Both the position numbers and the translations under genes were made by a program. 39,404 nucleotides of DNA from Thermodesulfovibrio sp. GTDB taxonomy: Bacteria; Nitrospirota; Thermodesulfovibrionia; Thermodesulfovibrionales; UBA6898. Below are positions 31,589-39,404 of the stretch, one piece after another. Every line of letters begins with the position of its first letter. The stretch's first letter is position 1. Under the pieces are notes generated by a model, which worked only from the letters and a program-made list of their open reading frames with translations, was not told the origin of the DNA and ran no database searches. The DNA lies in assembly GCA_013824615.1 (NCBI GenBank), contig PNOC01000032.1, forward strand, positions 1-39,404, read 5' to 3'.

Positions 31589-31617
31589 AAAAAGGGCCGG
31601 TCATAGCCGGCCTTTTC
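31589..31617 (+). terminator. Rho-independent terminator after dus
   Basis: AAAAGGGCCGG (31590-31600) and CCGGCCTTTT (31607-31616) form a GC-rich stem with one bulged G and a TCATAG loop, ending in a T run a few bases beyond the dus stop. Confidence 0.75.
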
Positions 31618-31719
31618 CATTACACTGTCTGGCTGCCACCCGGAGACAGCCGGGAGGACAACTTCTCAACGCCTCCACCCTTTAGCAGGCTATTGAAAAA
31701 GTATTTTTCGGTATTCTTT

Positions 31720-31745
31720 CGTCATTCCCGTGCAGACGGGGCATT
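31720..31745. repeat. GTCATTCC-type palindromic repeat, half copy
   Basis: CGTCATTCCCGTGCAGACGG matches the left end of the element at 18221, with CCCGT/ACGGG pairing around GCAG. It lies immediately beside the topA stop codon. The partner end is not present. Confidence 0.5.
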
Positions 31746-31752
31746 TTCATAC

Positions 31753-34011
31753 TCATGCCTCGGTTGCTGCAGACTCTTCCTTCTTTTCCTCAGATTTGTA
31801 GGTGCACTCTTTGTTCAGGCAGACGTAGGTCACCCCGCCGCCCTTGGACCATTTTTCACCCAGAAACGCTGCTCCGCATTGCGGACACTGCTGAGCAACC
31901 GGTTTGCTCCAGGTTGCGAACTTGCAATTTGGATAATTACTGCAGCTCCAGAATGAGCGGCCGCGCTTGGAGCGACGTTCGACGATATCGCCGCCGTCAT
32001 CAGGACACTTCACTCCGGTTGCTATCGGCTTGGTTGTTTTGCAGTCAGGGTAGGCTGAGCAGGCATAGAACTTGCCAAAGCGGCCAGCCTTCAACAGCAT
32101 CGGGGCATTACATTTCGGGCATTTCTCATCAGTTTCAACCGGCTCAGCAGCCGGCTTATCACCATCGAGCGGCTTGGCATTTTTGCACTCGGGAAAGCCG
32201 GAGCAGGCCATGAATCGGCCATGCCGGCCCCAGCGGATAACCATGGGTTTGCCGCATTTCTCACAGACAGCCTCGGTTGGAATATCCTCAGGTTTGACCT
32301 TGCCTGGCACCGCCAGTGCCTCTGAAAGCTTGTCATGAAACGGCTTGTAAAAATCACCCACGACCTTCTCCCACTTTGTCTTGCCGTCTTCAATATGGTC
32401 AAGGTCTTCTTCCAGGCCGGCAGTGAACCCGATGTCCATAAGTTCGGCAAAGCGTTCCACCAGGAGGTCATTGACCACCACCCCGAGTTCAGTCGGAGCA
32501 AACTTGCCTTCGGTTTTCTGGACATACTTGCGATCCTGAATTGTCGACATGATCGCAGCGTATGTGCTTGGTCTGCCGATGCCCTTCTCTTCAAGTGCCT
32601 TGACGAGCGATGCCTCGGTATACCGCGGCGGTGGCTGCGTGAAGTGCTGCTTGGGCAGAAGGCTCAGAAGCTTTAGAATCTCCCCTTCCTTGAGCGACGG
32701 CAGGAGCGACTCATTCTCATCCAGCAGGTCATCCGTACCTTCGGTATAGAGGGTCATGAACCCCTGGAATTTGACGACGCTGCCGGTTGCCCTGAAGACA
32801 ATCTTGCCCCTGCTCTGCTCAGGTGAAATATCGAAGGTTGTCAGCTCAAGTTCTGCCGGTGCCATCTGGCTTGCGATAAAGCGGTTCCATATCAGCTTAT
32901 AAAGGGATAACTGCTCTTTGCTGAGATACTGCTTGATATGTTCAGGTCTGTTTGTCAGATAGGTCGGCCTGACCGCCTCATGTGCCTCCTGGGCAGAGGC
33001 CTTACTCTTATAAACCGGAGGTTTCTCCGGCAGAAATTCCTTGCCATAGGTTTCTTCGATAAACTCGCGGGCAGCCTTCTGCGCCTCAGCCGATATCCTG
33101 TTTGAATCAGTCCTCATGTAGGTAATGAGACCGACCGCCCCCTCTTCCCCCAGTTCGATTCCCTCATAAAGCTGCTGGGCAACCGCCATGGTTTTCTTTG
33201 CAGTGAAGCGCAGTTTCCTTGAGGCCTCCTGCTGCAGAGTACTTGTAATAAAAGGCGGGGACGGCATACGTTTTCTTTTCTTGCGGTCAATGCTGATAAG
33301 GACAAATTTACTGTCTTTGACCTGCTTGACAACAGCATCTGCAGTTTCAGAATTGCCTATCTCAACCTTCTGCTCATCATATTTGAACAGCTTGGACCAG
33401 AAGGAGGGTTTGTTTGAGCCTTCGAACTCGGCATTGATCGACCAGTATTCCTCCTGTTTGAAGGCCTCGACCTCACGCTCCCTGTCCACGACCAGCCGGA
33501 CAGCGACTGACTGGACCCTGCCTGCGCTCAAGCCCCTTCTGACCTTCCGCCAGAGCAGCGGGCTGAGCTCGTAGCCCACGAGCCTGTCGAGAATTCTCCT
33601 TGCCTGCTGGGCATCGACCTTGTTCATATCGATTTCCCCGGGGTTCTGGACAGCTTCGAGCACGGCCGCCTTCGTGATCTCATTAAACTTGATGCGGTAG
33701 ATACTCTTTTTCTTGTCCTTTACCTCAGCAGCAATATGCCAGGCTATCGCCTCCCCCTCGCGGTCCGGGTCAGGGGCGATAAAGACGGTGTCGGCCTCTT
33801 TGGCCGCTTTCTTCAGCTCCTTGATTATCTTCTCCTTGCCGGGGATGACAATGTATTTAGGGGCAAAGTCATGTTCTATATCAATGCCCATCTCCTTTGC
33901 AGGCAGGTCTTTTATATGTCCTACCGAGGCCTTGACCGTATAGTCCTTGCCCAGTATCTTGCTGATAGTCTTTGCCTTGGCTGGTGATTCAACTATTACC
34001 AGTGCTTTCAT
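31753..34011 (-). CDS. topA: DNA topoisomerase I
   Basis: The 752-residue type IA topoisomerase relaxes negative supercoils. The TOPRIM domain begins MKALVIVESPAKAKTISKIL and contains PDPDREGEAIAWH with the metal-binding acidic residues. The active-site tyrosine is Tyr298 in GLITYMRTDS. The tail (about 600-752) has four zinc-ribbon-like units. Three keep paired cysteines (CEKCG..CSGFPEC, CPKCN..CSAYPDC, CPQCG..CLNKEC), and the third in order has lost one of its first pair (KCPDDGG..CSNYPNC). It lies downstream of dprA and a small Smg-like gene, an order known in other bacteria. Confidence 0.96.
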   Translation of the reverse strand: MKALVIVESPAKAKTISKILGKDYTVKASVGHIKDLPAKEMGIDIEHDFAPKYIVIPGKEKIIKELKKAAKEADTVFIAPDPDREGEAIAWHIAAEVKDKKKSIYRIKFNEITKAAVLEAVQNPGEIDMNKVDAQQARRILDRLVGYELSPLLWRKVRRGLSAGRVQSVAVRLVVDREREVEAFKQEEYWSINAEFEGSNKPSFWSKLFKYDEQKVEIGNSETADAVVKQVKDSKFVLISIDRKKRKRMPSPPFITSTLQQEASRKLRFTAKKTMAVAQQLYEGIELGEEGAVGLITYMRTDSNRISAEAQKAAREFIEETYGKEFLPEKPPVYKSKASAQEAHEAVRPTYLTNRPEHIKQYLSKEQLSLYKLIWNRFIASQMAPAELELTTFDISPEQSRGKIVFRATGSVVKFQGFMTLYTEGTDDLLDENESLLPSLKEGEILKLLSLLPKQHFTQPPPRYTEASLVKALEEKGIGRPSTYAAIMSTIQDRKYVQKTEGKFAPTELGVVVNDLLVERFAELMDIGFTAGLEEDLDHIEDGKTKWEKVVGDFYKPFHDKLSEALAVPGKVKPEDIPTEAVCEKCGKPMVIRWGRHGRFMACSGFPECKNAKPLDGDKPAAEPVETDEKCPKCNAPMLLKAGRFGKFYACSAYPDCKTTKPIATGVKCPDDGGDIVERRSKRGRSFWSCSNYPNCKFATWSKPVAQQCPQCGAAFLGEKWSKGGGVTYVCLNKECTYKSEEKKEESAATEA

Positions 34012-34044
34012 TCATATCCTCCTTGGACAGAGCCTTGCTTCACA

Positions 34045-34329
34045 TCAGCTCCAGATGATCCTGCGTCCGCTGCCAAAAACAAACGAATAAATATCTTCTT
34101 TTTCCATATCGCTCTTCCGCATCAGTATATATACCAGCAGAGACTTGAGGACATCGAGTTCAATCTCGTCCATATTTCCTGAATTCTCAAGCACGGTCAG
34201 CTCATCAGAAATATCATAGATATCCGGCTCTTCATACCCGATTGTCTCAAATATATCATCTGAAAAAAATTCAGCGTCCTTGCTGTCTCTTGTCATCATT
34301 GTCAGCATTTTAATAAGTTTTTTTGTCAT
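34045..34329 (-). CDS. Small Smg/DUF494-like protein between dprA and topA
   Basis: The acidic 94-residue protein starts at ATG 34329, which has AGGTGAGA in front; a longer frame to 34377 overlaps dprA and is less likely. I do not see a firm family motif. Its place between dprA and topA is that of smg (DUF494) in proteobacteria, and the segment DEIELDVLKSLLVYILM resembles the C-terminal Smg block with an acidic residue, LKW.ILMVL. It is much shorter than Smg (about 157 residues), so it would be a shortened or diverged version. The ending is FVFGSGRRIIWS. Confidence 0.6.
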   Translation of the reverse strand: MTKKLIKMLTMMTRDSKDAEFFSDDIFETIGYEEPDIYDISDELTVLENSGNMDEIELDVLKSLLVYILMRKSDMEKEDIYSFVFGSGRRIIWS

Positions 34330-34336
34330 TCTCACC

Positions 34337-35422
34337 TCATGATAGATAAAATCGTTTGCCGCCGGATTGTCTGACAATACCTTTCAATTCGAGTGAAAGG
34401 AGCATGTCAAGTACGATATGCACCGGCAGCTGCACCTCCCGGGAAAGCTGGTCAATATGCTTTGGCTCCCCGGTCAGGCATTCGCAGAGCTTTTGTTCTT
34501 TTTCGGACAACTGGGCTGCCTGCCGTTGTTCCGCCCGAATAAAACCTTTCAGCACCGGGGCCAGCTCCTCAAGAATATCCTTTGTTTCCAGCACGGGTTT
34601 TGCCCCCTGCCTAATCAGCCTGTTTGTGCCTCCTGAATTTTCCGAGGTTATATTGCCTGGAACAGCAAACACCTCCCGGTTCTGCTCGAGGGCATAATTT
34701 GCAGTGATGAGCGAGCCGCTTGAGGCCGTTGCTTCAACAACAAGAACACCGAGAGACAGTCCACTAATGAGTCTGTTGCGTTTCGGAAAATTTTCCTTCA
34801 GCGGTAAGGTGCCAGGGGGAAACTCACTGATAATTGCACCTGCTTCCACTACCATTTCGGCCAGCTTCCTGTTTTCAGGAGGATACGTGACATCAGGCCC
34901 CGAGCCCAGTACAGCCAGAGTTCTGCCTCCTGAGGAGAGAGCACTCATATGGGCCAGGGTATCAATCCCCCGGGCCATTCCACTGACAATCGTGAGTCCG
35001 GATCTGGCCAGCTCTCCTGAAAACTTCCGGGCGACTGACTCACCGTAGCCGGTATGTTTCCGCGATCCAACCACGGCAACAGCATAGCGGTCTTCTGGTC
35101 TGTACTCACCCTGCATATATAAAACAACCGGGGCTGCATCAACTTCTCTCAGTACTGCAGGGTATCCAGAATCAGCATAGGCCGTTACCCTGATCTTATT
35201 TTTTTCACTCTCTCTCAGGTGCCGGTCAACCATATCCCAGCCCTTAAAGCTTTTTATGCGGCCGGCCTTTTCCTGTCCGAGGCCTTCCACGCAGCATAAT
35301 TCATTGCTCTGTGCTTTGAAGATGTCTGACGGGCAGCCAAACTCGGCGATAAGCCTTCTCGAAAGTATCGGGCCAATATCCGGTACCAGAGAGAGCCCTA
35401 CCCAGTATCTGAGTTCGGACAT
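34337..35422 (-). CDS. dprA: DNA processing protein DprA
   Basis: DprA binds incoming single-stranded DNA and loads RecA during natural transformation; it is also widespread in non-competent bacteria. The 361-residue protein has an N-terminal helix-hairpin-helix region (GPILSRRLIAEFG). It is followed by the Rossmann-like core with VVGSRKHTGYGE, IVSGMARGIDTLAH, LAVLGSGPDVTYPPEN, FPKRNRLISGLS and VVEATASSGSLITANYALEQNREVFAVPG. The C-terminal part is a winged-helix domain (about 300-361). The stop is 7 bases before the small Smg-like gene, consistent with one transcript through topA. Confidence 0.95.
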   Translation of the reverse strand: MSELRYWVGLSLVPDIGPILSRRLIAEFGCPSDIFKAQSNELCCVEGLGQEKAGRIKSFKGWDMVDRHLRESEKNKIRVTAYADSGYPAVLREVDAAPVVLYMQGEYRPEDRYAVAVVGSRKHTGYGESVARKFSGELARSGLTIVSGMARGIDTLAHMSALSSGGRTLAVLGSGPDVTYPPENRKLAEMVVEAGAIISEFPPGTLPLKENFPKRNRLISGLSLGVLVVEATASSGSLITANYALEQNREVFAVPGNITSENSGGTNRLIRQGAKPVLETKDILEELAPVLKGFIRAEQRQAAQLSEKEQKLCECLTGEPKHIDQLSREVQLPVHIVLDMLLSLELKGIVRQSGGKRFYLS

Positions 35423-35426
35423 CTCC

Positions 35427-36617
35427 TCACCTGAGGGTTTTGTTCGCCTTAAGCCTGAGGGCGTTCAGTTTTATGAACCCCTCGGCATCTTTCTGGTTAT
35501 AAACATCTTCAGCTTCGAAGGTGGCCAGCTTGGCATCATAAAGAGACCCGGGGGCCTTTCTCCCTGCAACAATACAGTTTCCTTTATAGAGCTTCAGCCG
35601 TGCCGTACCGGTCACCTGCTGCTGCGCGGAGTCTATCATGCCCTGAAGCGCAAGCCTCTCCGGCGCAAACCAGTAGCCATAGTAGACAAGTTCAGCATAT
35701 TTCGGCATAAGCGAATCGAGCAGATGTTTGACCTCGCGGTCGAGCGTGAGCGACTCGACTGCCTTTCTGGCTGCATGCAGAAGCGTGCCACCCGGGGTCT
35801 CGTAGACGCCGCGGGACTTGATGCCGACGTACCGGTTCTCAACGATATCTACTCTGCCGATGCCATGTCTGCCACCAATCTCATTCAGCTGCTGGAGCAG
35901 CTTTGCCGGAGACAATTTCTTGCCGTTGATGCTGACAGGGTCTCCGCAACTGAATGAAATTTCTATATATTCTGCCCGGTTAGGGGTTTTCTCCAGCGGC
36001 TGGATCATCGTATACATGTCAGGGGTCGGTTCTTTCCAGGGGTCCTCGAGTATTCCGCCCTCGTAACTGATATGAAACAGGTTCATATCAGTGCTATAAG
36101 GTTTTTTCTTTGTTGCGGTGACCGGTATCCCATGCTTCCGGGCATAGTTTATGAGCGACTCCCGTGAGTTGAAAGACCATTCACGCCAAGGCGCTATTAT
36201 CTTGATATCAGGCTTAAGTGCATAGCAGGTCAATTCAAAACGGATCTGGTCATTTCCCTTGCCGGTGGCTCCGTGGGCAACTGCATCAGCCCCTTCCCTC
36301 TGAGCAACTTCTATCTGCTTTTTGGCGATGAGCGGGCGCGCGATCGAGGTTCCGAGCAGATAGGTCCCTTCATAGACAGCATTAGCCCTCAGCATCGGAA
36401 AAATATATTCCCTGACAAACTCCTCACGAAGGTCCTGGACATAGGCCCTGGATGCGCCGGTCTGGAGAGCTTTCTTTTTTACTGCCGCAAGATCCTCCCC
36501 CTGCCCCAGGTCGGCACAATAGGCTATAACCTCCGCATGGTACGTCTCTTTCAGCCACTTTATCGCAATAGAGGTATCAAGACCCCCGGAATATGCCAGA
36601 ACAATTTTCTTGACCAT
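35427..36617 (-). CDS. argG: Argininosuccinate synthase
   Basis: ArgG joins citrulline and aspartate with ATP in arginine synthesis. The 396-residue protein begins [22 protein letters not shown] with the PP-loop SGGLDTS, and keeps [44 protein letters not shown] and SPEKTP-type regions typical of the family. AAAGGAGA touches an upstream ATG at 36623 with no spacing, but lies 6 bases from the ATG at 36617, so the latter is chosen. It ends 4 bases before dprA, so argG and the dprA group may be transcribed together. No argH is adjacent. Confidence 0.95.
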   Translation of the reverse strand: MVKKIVLAYSGGLDTSIAIKWLKETYHAEVIAYCADLGQGEDLAAVKKKALQTGASRAYVQDLREEFVREYIFPMLRANAVYEGTYLLGTSIARPLIAKKQIEVAQREGADAVAHGATGKGNDQIRFELTCYALKPDIKIIAPWREWSFNSRESLINYARKHGIPVTATKKKPYSTDMNLFHISYEGGILEDPWKEPTPDMYTMIQPLEKTPNRAEYIEISFSCGDPVSINGKKLSPAKLLQQLNEIGGRHGIGRVDIVENRYVGIKSRGVYETPGGTLLHAARKAVESLTLDREVKHLLDSLMPKYAELVYYGYWFAPERLALQGMIDSAQQQVTGTARLKLYKGNCIVAGRKAPGSLYDAKLATFEAEDVYNQKDAEGFIKLNALRLKANKTLR

Positions 36618-36646
36618 CGCCATTCTCCTTTTATTTGCCGGTTTAC

Positions 36647-36676
36647 GGTCATCCCAGGACGTGGGAAATGACGGCG
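36647..36676. repeat. Short GTCAT...ATGAC palindrome upstream of argG
   Basis: GTCATCCCAGGACGTGGG followed by AAATGACG is an imperfect palindrome with GTCAT and ATGAC ends, of the same style as the repeats at 18221 and 31720. It lies in the argG leader, so it could alternatively be an operator or a transcript hairpin. Confidence 0.35.
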
Positions 36677-36822
36677 AAACAGCCTATCATCTATATATAG
36701 CGCAATAAGTTTAAACCATAGCACAAAACATCTTTAAATGTAAATTTGCAAAACCGGAGGGAATCAATGGAGTTAAATCGCAATTTTTGAGTGCCGATCC
36801 TGATAAGAGGTATTTTCCTGCC

Positions 36823-36849
36823 GGCCGGAGGAAGGGTAAATCTCCGGCC
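36823..36849 (-). terminator. Stem-loop after mqnD
   Basis: GGCCGGAG (36823-36830) pairs perfectly with CTCCGGCC (36842-36849), loop of 11 bases, only 4 bases beyond the mqnD stop. The following minus-strand sequence is not a clear T run, so termination is uncertain. Confidence 0.35.
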
Positions 36850-36853
36850 GAGA

Positions 36854-37693
36854 TTATTCCATCAACTGCTTCGAGGTCTTGCTTATAAGTCCATTTTCTT
36901 CCGCCATCCTGAAAAACTCACGGACTGCCATCAGCCCGTCTTCACCGAGATCAAGCGAATAATTATTTACATAAAGTCCGATATGCTGTTCAATAACCGC
37001 CTCGTCCAGTTCCTGAGAATGCCGACTGATATAGGCCTTCGGTTCCTGAGGGTTTTCCTGTGCATACTGGATGCTGTGCCGGATGGCAAGCTCGATATTC
37101 CTTATGCATTCGGCACCCAGTGACCTCTTCGCAATAATGCCGCCGAGTGGAATCGGCAGCCCGGTCAGACCTTCCCACCATGAACCAAGGTCAAGGACCT
37201 TCTTCAGTCCGGCTGCCTGATACGTGAAGCGGCTTTCATGGATGATCAGGCCGGCATCCACCTCGCGATTTTTCACTGCAGAGAGGATGGCATGAAAAGG
37301 CATCACTTTGACGCGCTCCCCTAATGAAGGATCAAATAGCCTGAGGAGCAGGAATGCGGTGGTGAGTCCGCCGGGGATAGCTATCGTCTTTCCTCTGAGG
37401 TCCTCCATGCGGCACTCCTCCGGAGCTATGACAAGCGGACCGCAGCCGTTGCCCATCGCCCCCCCCGAACGGAGGAGGACATAGTCCTCGCGCAGATAGC
37501 CCAGTGCATGAAATGAGACCTTTGTTATGTCGAGTTTCGACCGGCGGGCCATCTGGTTCAGTGTTTCGACGTCTTCGAGGATCTCACGGAACCGGAGATT
37601 CCCGGTTTCGATTCTGGAATGAGTAAGTGCATAGAAAATAAAGGTATCATTCGGACACGGAGAATACCCGAGCGTCAGCAACTGCATCAGCAT
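36854..37693 (-). CDS. mqnD: 1,4-dihydroxy-6-naphthoate synthase (futalosine pathway)
   Basis: MqnD cleaves cyclic dehypoxanthine futalosine in the alternative menaquinone route. The 279-residue protein has a periplasmic-binding-protein-like fold and the opening signature TLGYSPCPNDTFIFYALTH. Then come DITKVSFHALGYL, LLRSGGAMGNGCGPLVIA, KTIAIPGGLTTAFLLLRL, IHESRFTYQ and LPIPLGGIIAKRSLG. MqnA is the closest relative, but the SPCPNDTF start and GNGCGPLV favour MqnD. The start ATG 37693 overlaps the mqnB stop in ATGCTGATG; ATG 37687 is a second option. The pair with mqnB makes the pathway assignment firm. Confidence 0.93.
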   Translation of the reverse strand: MLMQLLTLGYSPCPNDTFIFYALTHSRIETGNLRFREILEDVETLNQMARRSKLDITKVSFHALGYLREDYVLLRSGGAMGNGCGPLVIAPEECRMEDLRGKTIAIPGGLTTAFLLLRLFDPSLGERVKVMPFHAILSAVKNREVDAGLIIHESRFTYQAAGLKKVLDLGSWWEGLTGLPIPLGGIIAKRSLGAECIRNIELAIRHSIQYAQENPQEPKAYISRHSQELDEAVIEQHIGLYVNNYSLDLGEDGLMAVREFFRMAEENGLISKTSKQLME

Positions 37694-38475
37694 GCCTGTA
37701 TAAGAGATGATTTTGACAGTTTCTTAAGCAGTTCCATGACAACGTCCTGGCAATTTTCTGCAGCCCCGGCAATATTCCACGAGGCCCTGTTTCTTTCTTC
37801 AACAATATTACTTATGCCGCGGACCTCGATCAGGGAAATGCCATAGAGAGCACAGATATGGGCAACAGCAGCCCCTTCCATATTCTCGCAGATCACCCCA
37901 AACCGTTTTTCGATTTCTTCTGCCCTTTTGTTTGTTCCGGTACAGGCAGATACTGTCGCAAAAGGTCCTGTCCTGATGCTGGCCCCGATGTCCTGTTCCC
38001 AGCTTGCCAGCAGGTTTAGGCTTACAAACTTCTTTGTCTGACGGTTGATGAGGGGAAATTCATTGTAGTATCTGCGGCGTCCAGTCCGCACCAGGGGGAT
38101 ATCCGTGGTCTCAAGCGTCTGAAGGCCCTCTTTAAGCCAGACCCCTTCGTCAGCATAAATCTCTTTTGTGGCGATAGCAACATCTCCGACCGCAAGGCCT
38201 GAAGAAGGGTATGCCCCGCCAATGCCGAAATTGATGACGAGGGACGGGCTGTGGCAGTTGATAACAAGCGTGGTAGCATGGGCTGCATTCACCTTGCCCA
38301 TCCCGGAGGAAACATAGAGCAGTTCGCAGCCGAAGAGTCTTCCTGCGTAGAACCCCGGGCAACACGATGAGCGGCTGCGTTGCCCCGTCCCCCCGAGCGG
38401 TTTAAGCATCTTAATAAAGTGGCTGCCTTCAAGAGGGACCGCTGAAATTAATGCAATTGGCCTGTTTTTCTTCAT
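37687..38475 (-). CDS. mqnB: Futalosine hydrolase
   Basis: MqnB removes hypoxanthine from futalosine to give dehypoxanthine futalosine. The 262-residue protein is in the nucleoside phosphorylase/hydrolase family: IALISAVPLEGS at the start, SGMGKVNAAHATT, VINFGIGGAYPSSGLAVGDVAIA, and ICENMEGAAVAHICALYGI with the substrate glutamates, then VRGISNIVEERN. Association with mqnD separates it from MTA/SAH nucleosidase. The last codons overlap mqnD. mqnA, mqnC and mqnE are not in the window. Confidence 0.92.
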   Translation of the reverse strand: MKKNRPIALISAVPLEGSHFIKMLKPLGGTGQRSRSSCCPGFYAGRLFGCELLYVSSGMGKVNAAHATTLVINCHSPSLVINFGIGGAYPSSGLAVGDVAIATKEIYADEGVWLKEGLQTLETTDIPLVRTGRRRYYNEFPLINRQTKKFVSLNLLASWEQDIGASIRTGPFATVSACTGTNKRAEEIEKRFGVICENMEGAAVAHICALYGISLIEVRGISNIVEERNRASWNIAGAAENCQDVVMELLKKLSKSSLIQAC

Positions 38476-38566
38476 TCCTCACGCGATTAAGATGACAATG
38501 TGGTTAGCTGCTTTTTATGATAATATAACCATACAAATACAATAAAGCAGATAAGGGATAATAGTG

Positions 38567-39190
38567 ATGAAGATAGAAGATCTTGTGGTTGGCCCTCTTC
38601 AGGTGAACTGTTACATTGCATATGACGAAGAAAGCCTTGAGGCCATGATCGTAGACCCGGGCGATAATGCCGCCGGTATTCTTAAGATTCTGGACCGGCT
38701 GCGGTTGAAGCCGAGATATATCGTATGTACCCACGGTCATTTTGACCATATCGGCGCGGTTGCCGAAGTAAAGGCAAGTACGGGGGCGGAAGTTGTTCTG
38801 CACGGGGCAGATCTCCAGATTTACGAAGGTGCCCATGACCTGGCACAGCTTATGGGCTTTTCCCTTGAACGGCAGCCTGCTCCCGATATCATCGTCTCAG
38901 CGGGCGACAGACTGATGCTCGGGGAAACTGTGGTCACTATTATGCATACACCAGGACATAGCCCTGGCGGCATCTGCCTTTTGCAGGGAGATCTGCTTTT
39001 GAGCGGGGACACCATATTTGCCGGTTCTATCGGACGTACGGATTTTCCCGGAGGCAGCCTTCAGTCCATGAAGCAGTCTTTCCGGCGCATCATCGACCTT
39101 CCTCCCACAACCCAAATCTTTCCCGGTCACGGGCCGGGCTCAACGATTGCGGAAGAGCGGGAGATGAATTTCTTTATCCATGAATTGTGA
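38567..39190 (+). CDS. Metallo-beta-lactamase-fold hydrolase (glyoxalase II-like)
   Basis: The 207-residue protein has the MBL metal motif THGHFDHIG, the later metal ligands in HTPGHSPGG, LLSGDTIFAGSIGRTDFPGG and FPGHGPGSTI. It is the size and pattern of small YcbL/GloB-like hydrolases acting on thioesters such as hydroxyacyl-glutathione or similar. Substrate cannot be told from sequence. ATG 38567 is chosen over the GTG three bases upstream. It is divergent from mqnB and followed by the putative rRNA operon promoter. Confidence 0.9.
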   Translation: MKIEDLVVGPLQVNCYIAYDEESLEAMIVDPGDNAAGILKILDRLRLKPRYIVCTHGHFDHIGAVAEVKASTGAEVVLHGADLQIYEGAHDLAQLMGFSLERQPAPDIIVSAGDRLMLGETVVTIMHTPGHSPGGICLLQGDLLLSGDTIFAGSIGRTDFPGGSLQSMKQSFRRIIDLPPTTQIFPGHGPGSTIAEEREMNFFIHEL

Positions 39191-39202
39191 CGGGTTTTGT
39201 CC

Positions 39203-39277
39203 TTGACATAATTTTTTTGCGTGGTAAGCTGTAATTGTACAAAAGAGGTTGCTTTTTGTTTTTCCATGGTTTATAGT
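39203..39277 (+). promoter_or_regulatory. Tandem promoters, probably of an rRNA operon
   Basis: The first site has a perfect TTGACA (39203-39208) and a weak TAAGCT -10 (39225-39230), spacer 16. The second has TTGCTT (39249-39254), a 17-base spacer and TATAGT (39272-39277). Two promoters in series before a long leader is usual for rrn operons. Confidence 0.55.
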
Positions 39278-39364
39278 AAGTACTTGTCTGCAGGCCGGTG
39301 AGATGGTTTTAGCCGGTAACATTCTCTAGACCGTTTAAATCATGAAGTCCGGTTTAGGGAATAC

Positions 39365-39379
39365 TGTTCTTTGAAAACT
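39365..39379 (+). promoter_or_regulatory. boxA-like antitermination element in an rRNA leader
   Basis: TGTTCTTTGAAAACT closely resembles the boxA and leader sequence found just ahead of 16S rRNA genes. With the tandem promoters and no ORF from 39191 to the end, it suggests that 16S rRNA starts a short way beyond the right edge. Confidence 0.6.
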
Positions 39380-39404
39380 ATAGAGCAGGTCCGCGTTTAA
39401 TGTA

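Overview
The window is a chromosomal segment of a Gram-negative bacterium. The evidence is a BamD-type lipoprotein, apolipoprotein N-acyltransferase, periplasmic c-type cytochromes and a DsbC-like protein. Gene content (futalosine-route menaquinone genes mqnB and mqnD, fused LldEF lactate oxidation protein, CCG-type Fe-S proteins, LarE, a probable selenoprotein) fits an anaerobic or microaerobic lineage such as Nitrospirota or Desulfobacterota. That placement is inferred from gene content only. Coding density is high, most genes are housekeeping or energy genes, and there is no CRISPR array, complete insertion sequence or phage.

Layout. 1-954: 3' part of an acetolactate-synthase-like ThDP enzyme. 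969-5970: a DUF72 gene divergent from a compact DNA end-joining operon, ku-ku-LigD polymerase-LigD phosphoesterase/ligase. 6104-7216: Old Yellow Enzyme family oxidoreductase. 7265-7627: a secreted DUF1573 protein whose frame is crossed by one UGA, with a GGUC-loop hairpin 22 nt downstream; I read it as a selenoprotein. 7839-10528: lactate oxidation genes (LutC/LldG plus fused LldF-LldE). 10603-11106: DHC-type dihaem cytochrome c. 11277-12393: an AT-richer accessory patch with a remnant ORF, a decayed HU/IHF gene and an almost eukaryotic ubiquitin carrying a signal peptide and an IPTL-CTERM tail. 12394-14394: tRNA-Leu(CAG), DsbC-like protein with a CxxCH motif, MoeB/ThiF/HesA adenylyltransferase, tRNA-Phe(GAA). 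14438-18121: lnt, prfB (with its programmed +1 frameshift) and trpD. 18285-21583 (minus): siroheme-synthesis dehydrogenase, bamD-like lipoprotein, membrane diguanylate cyclase. 21756-31583: a long plus-strand run of radical SAM-DUF2344 fusion, rng, larE, GlcF-like Fe-S protein, M1 aminopeptidase and a Dus enzyme. 31753-38475 (minus): topA, a small Smg-like gene, dprA, argG, mqnD, mqnB. 38567-39190: metallo-beta-lactamase-fold hydrolase. The right edge looks like the promoter and boxA leader of an rRNA operon.

Functional threads. The first operon would supply all activities needed for bacterial non-homologous end joining. The LldG/LldEF pair, LarE (nickel-pincer cofactor of lactate racemase) and the GlcF-like protein together suggest lactate or glycolate oxidation feeding a menaquinone pool made by the futalosine route. 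UGA appears to be recoded twice in different ways: as selenocysteine in the DUF1573 gene and as the +1 frameshift site in prfB. The least expected objects are the exported ubiquitin and the candidate selenoprotein.
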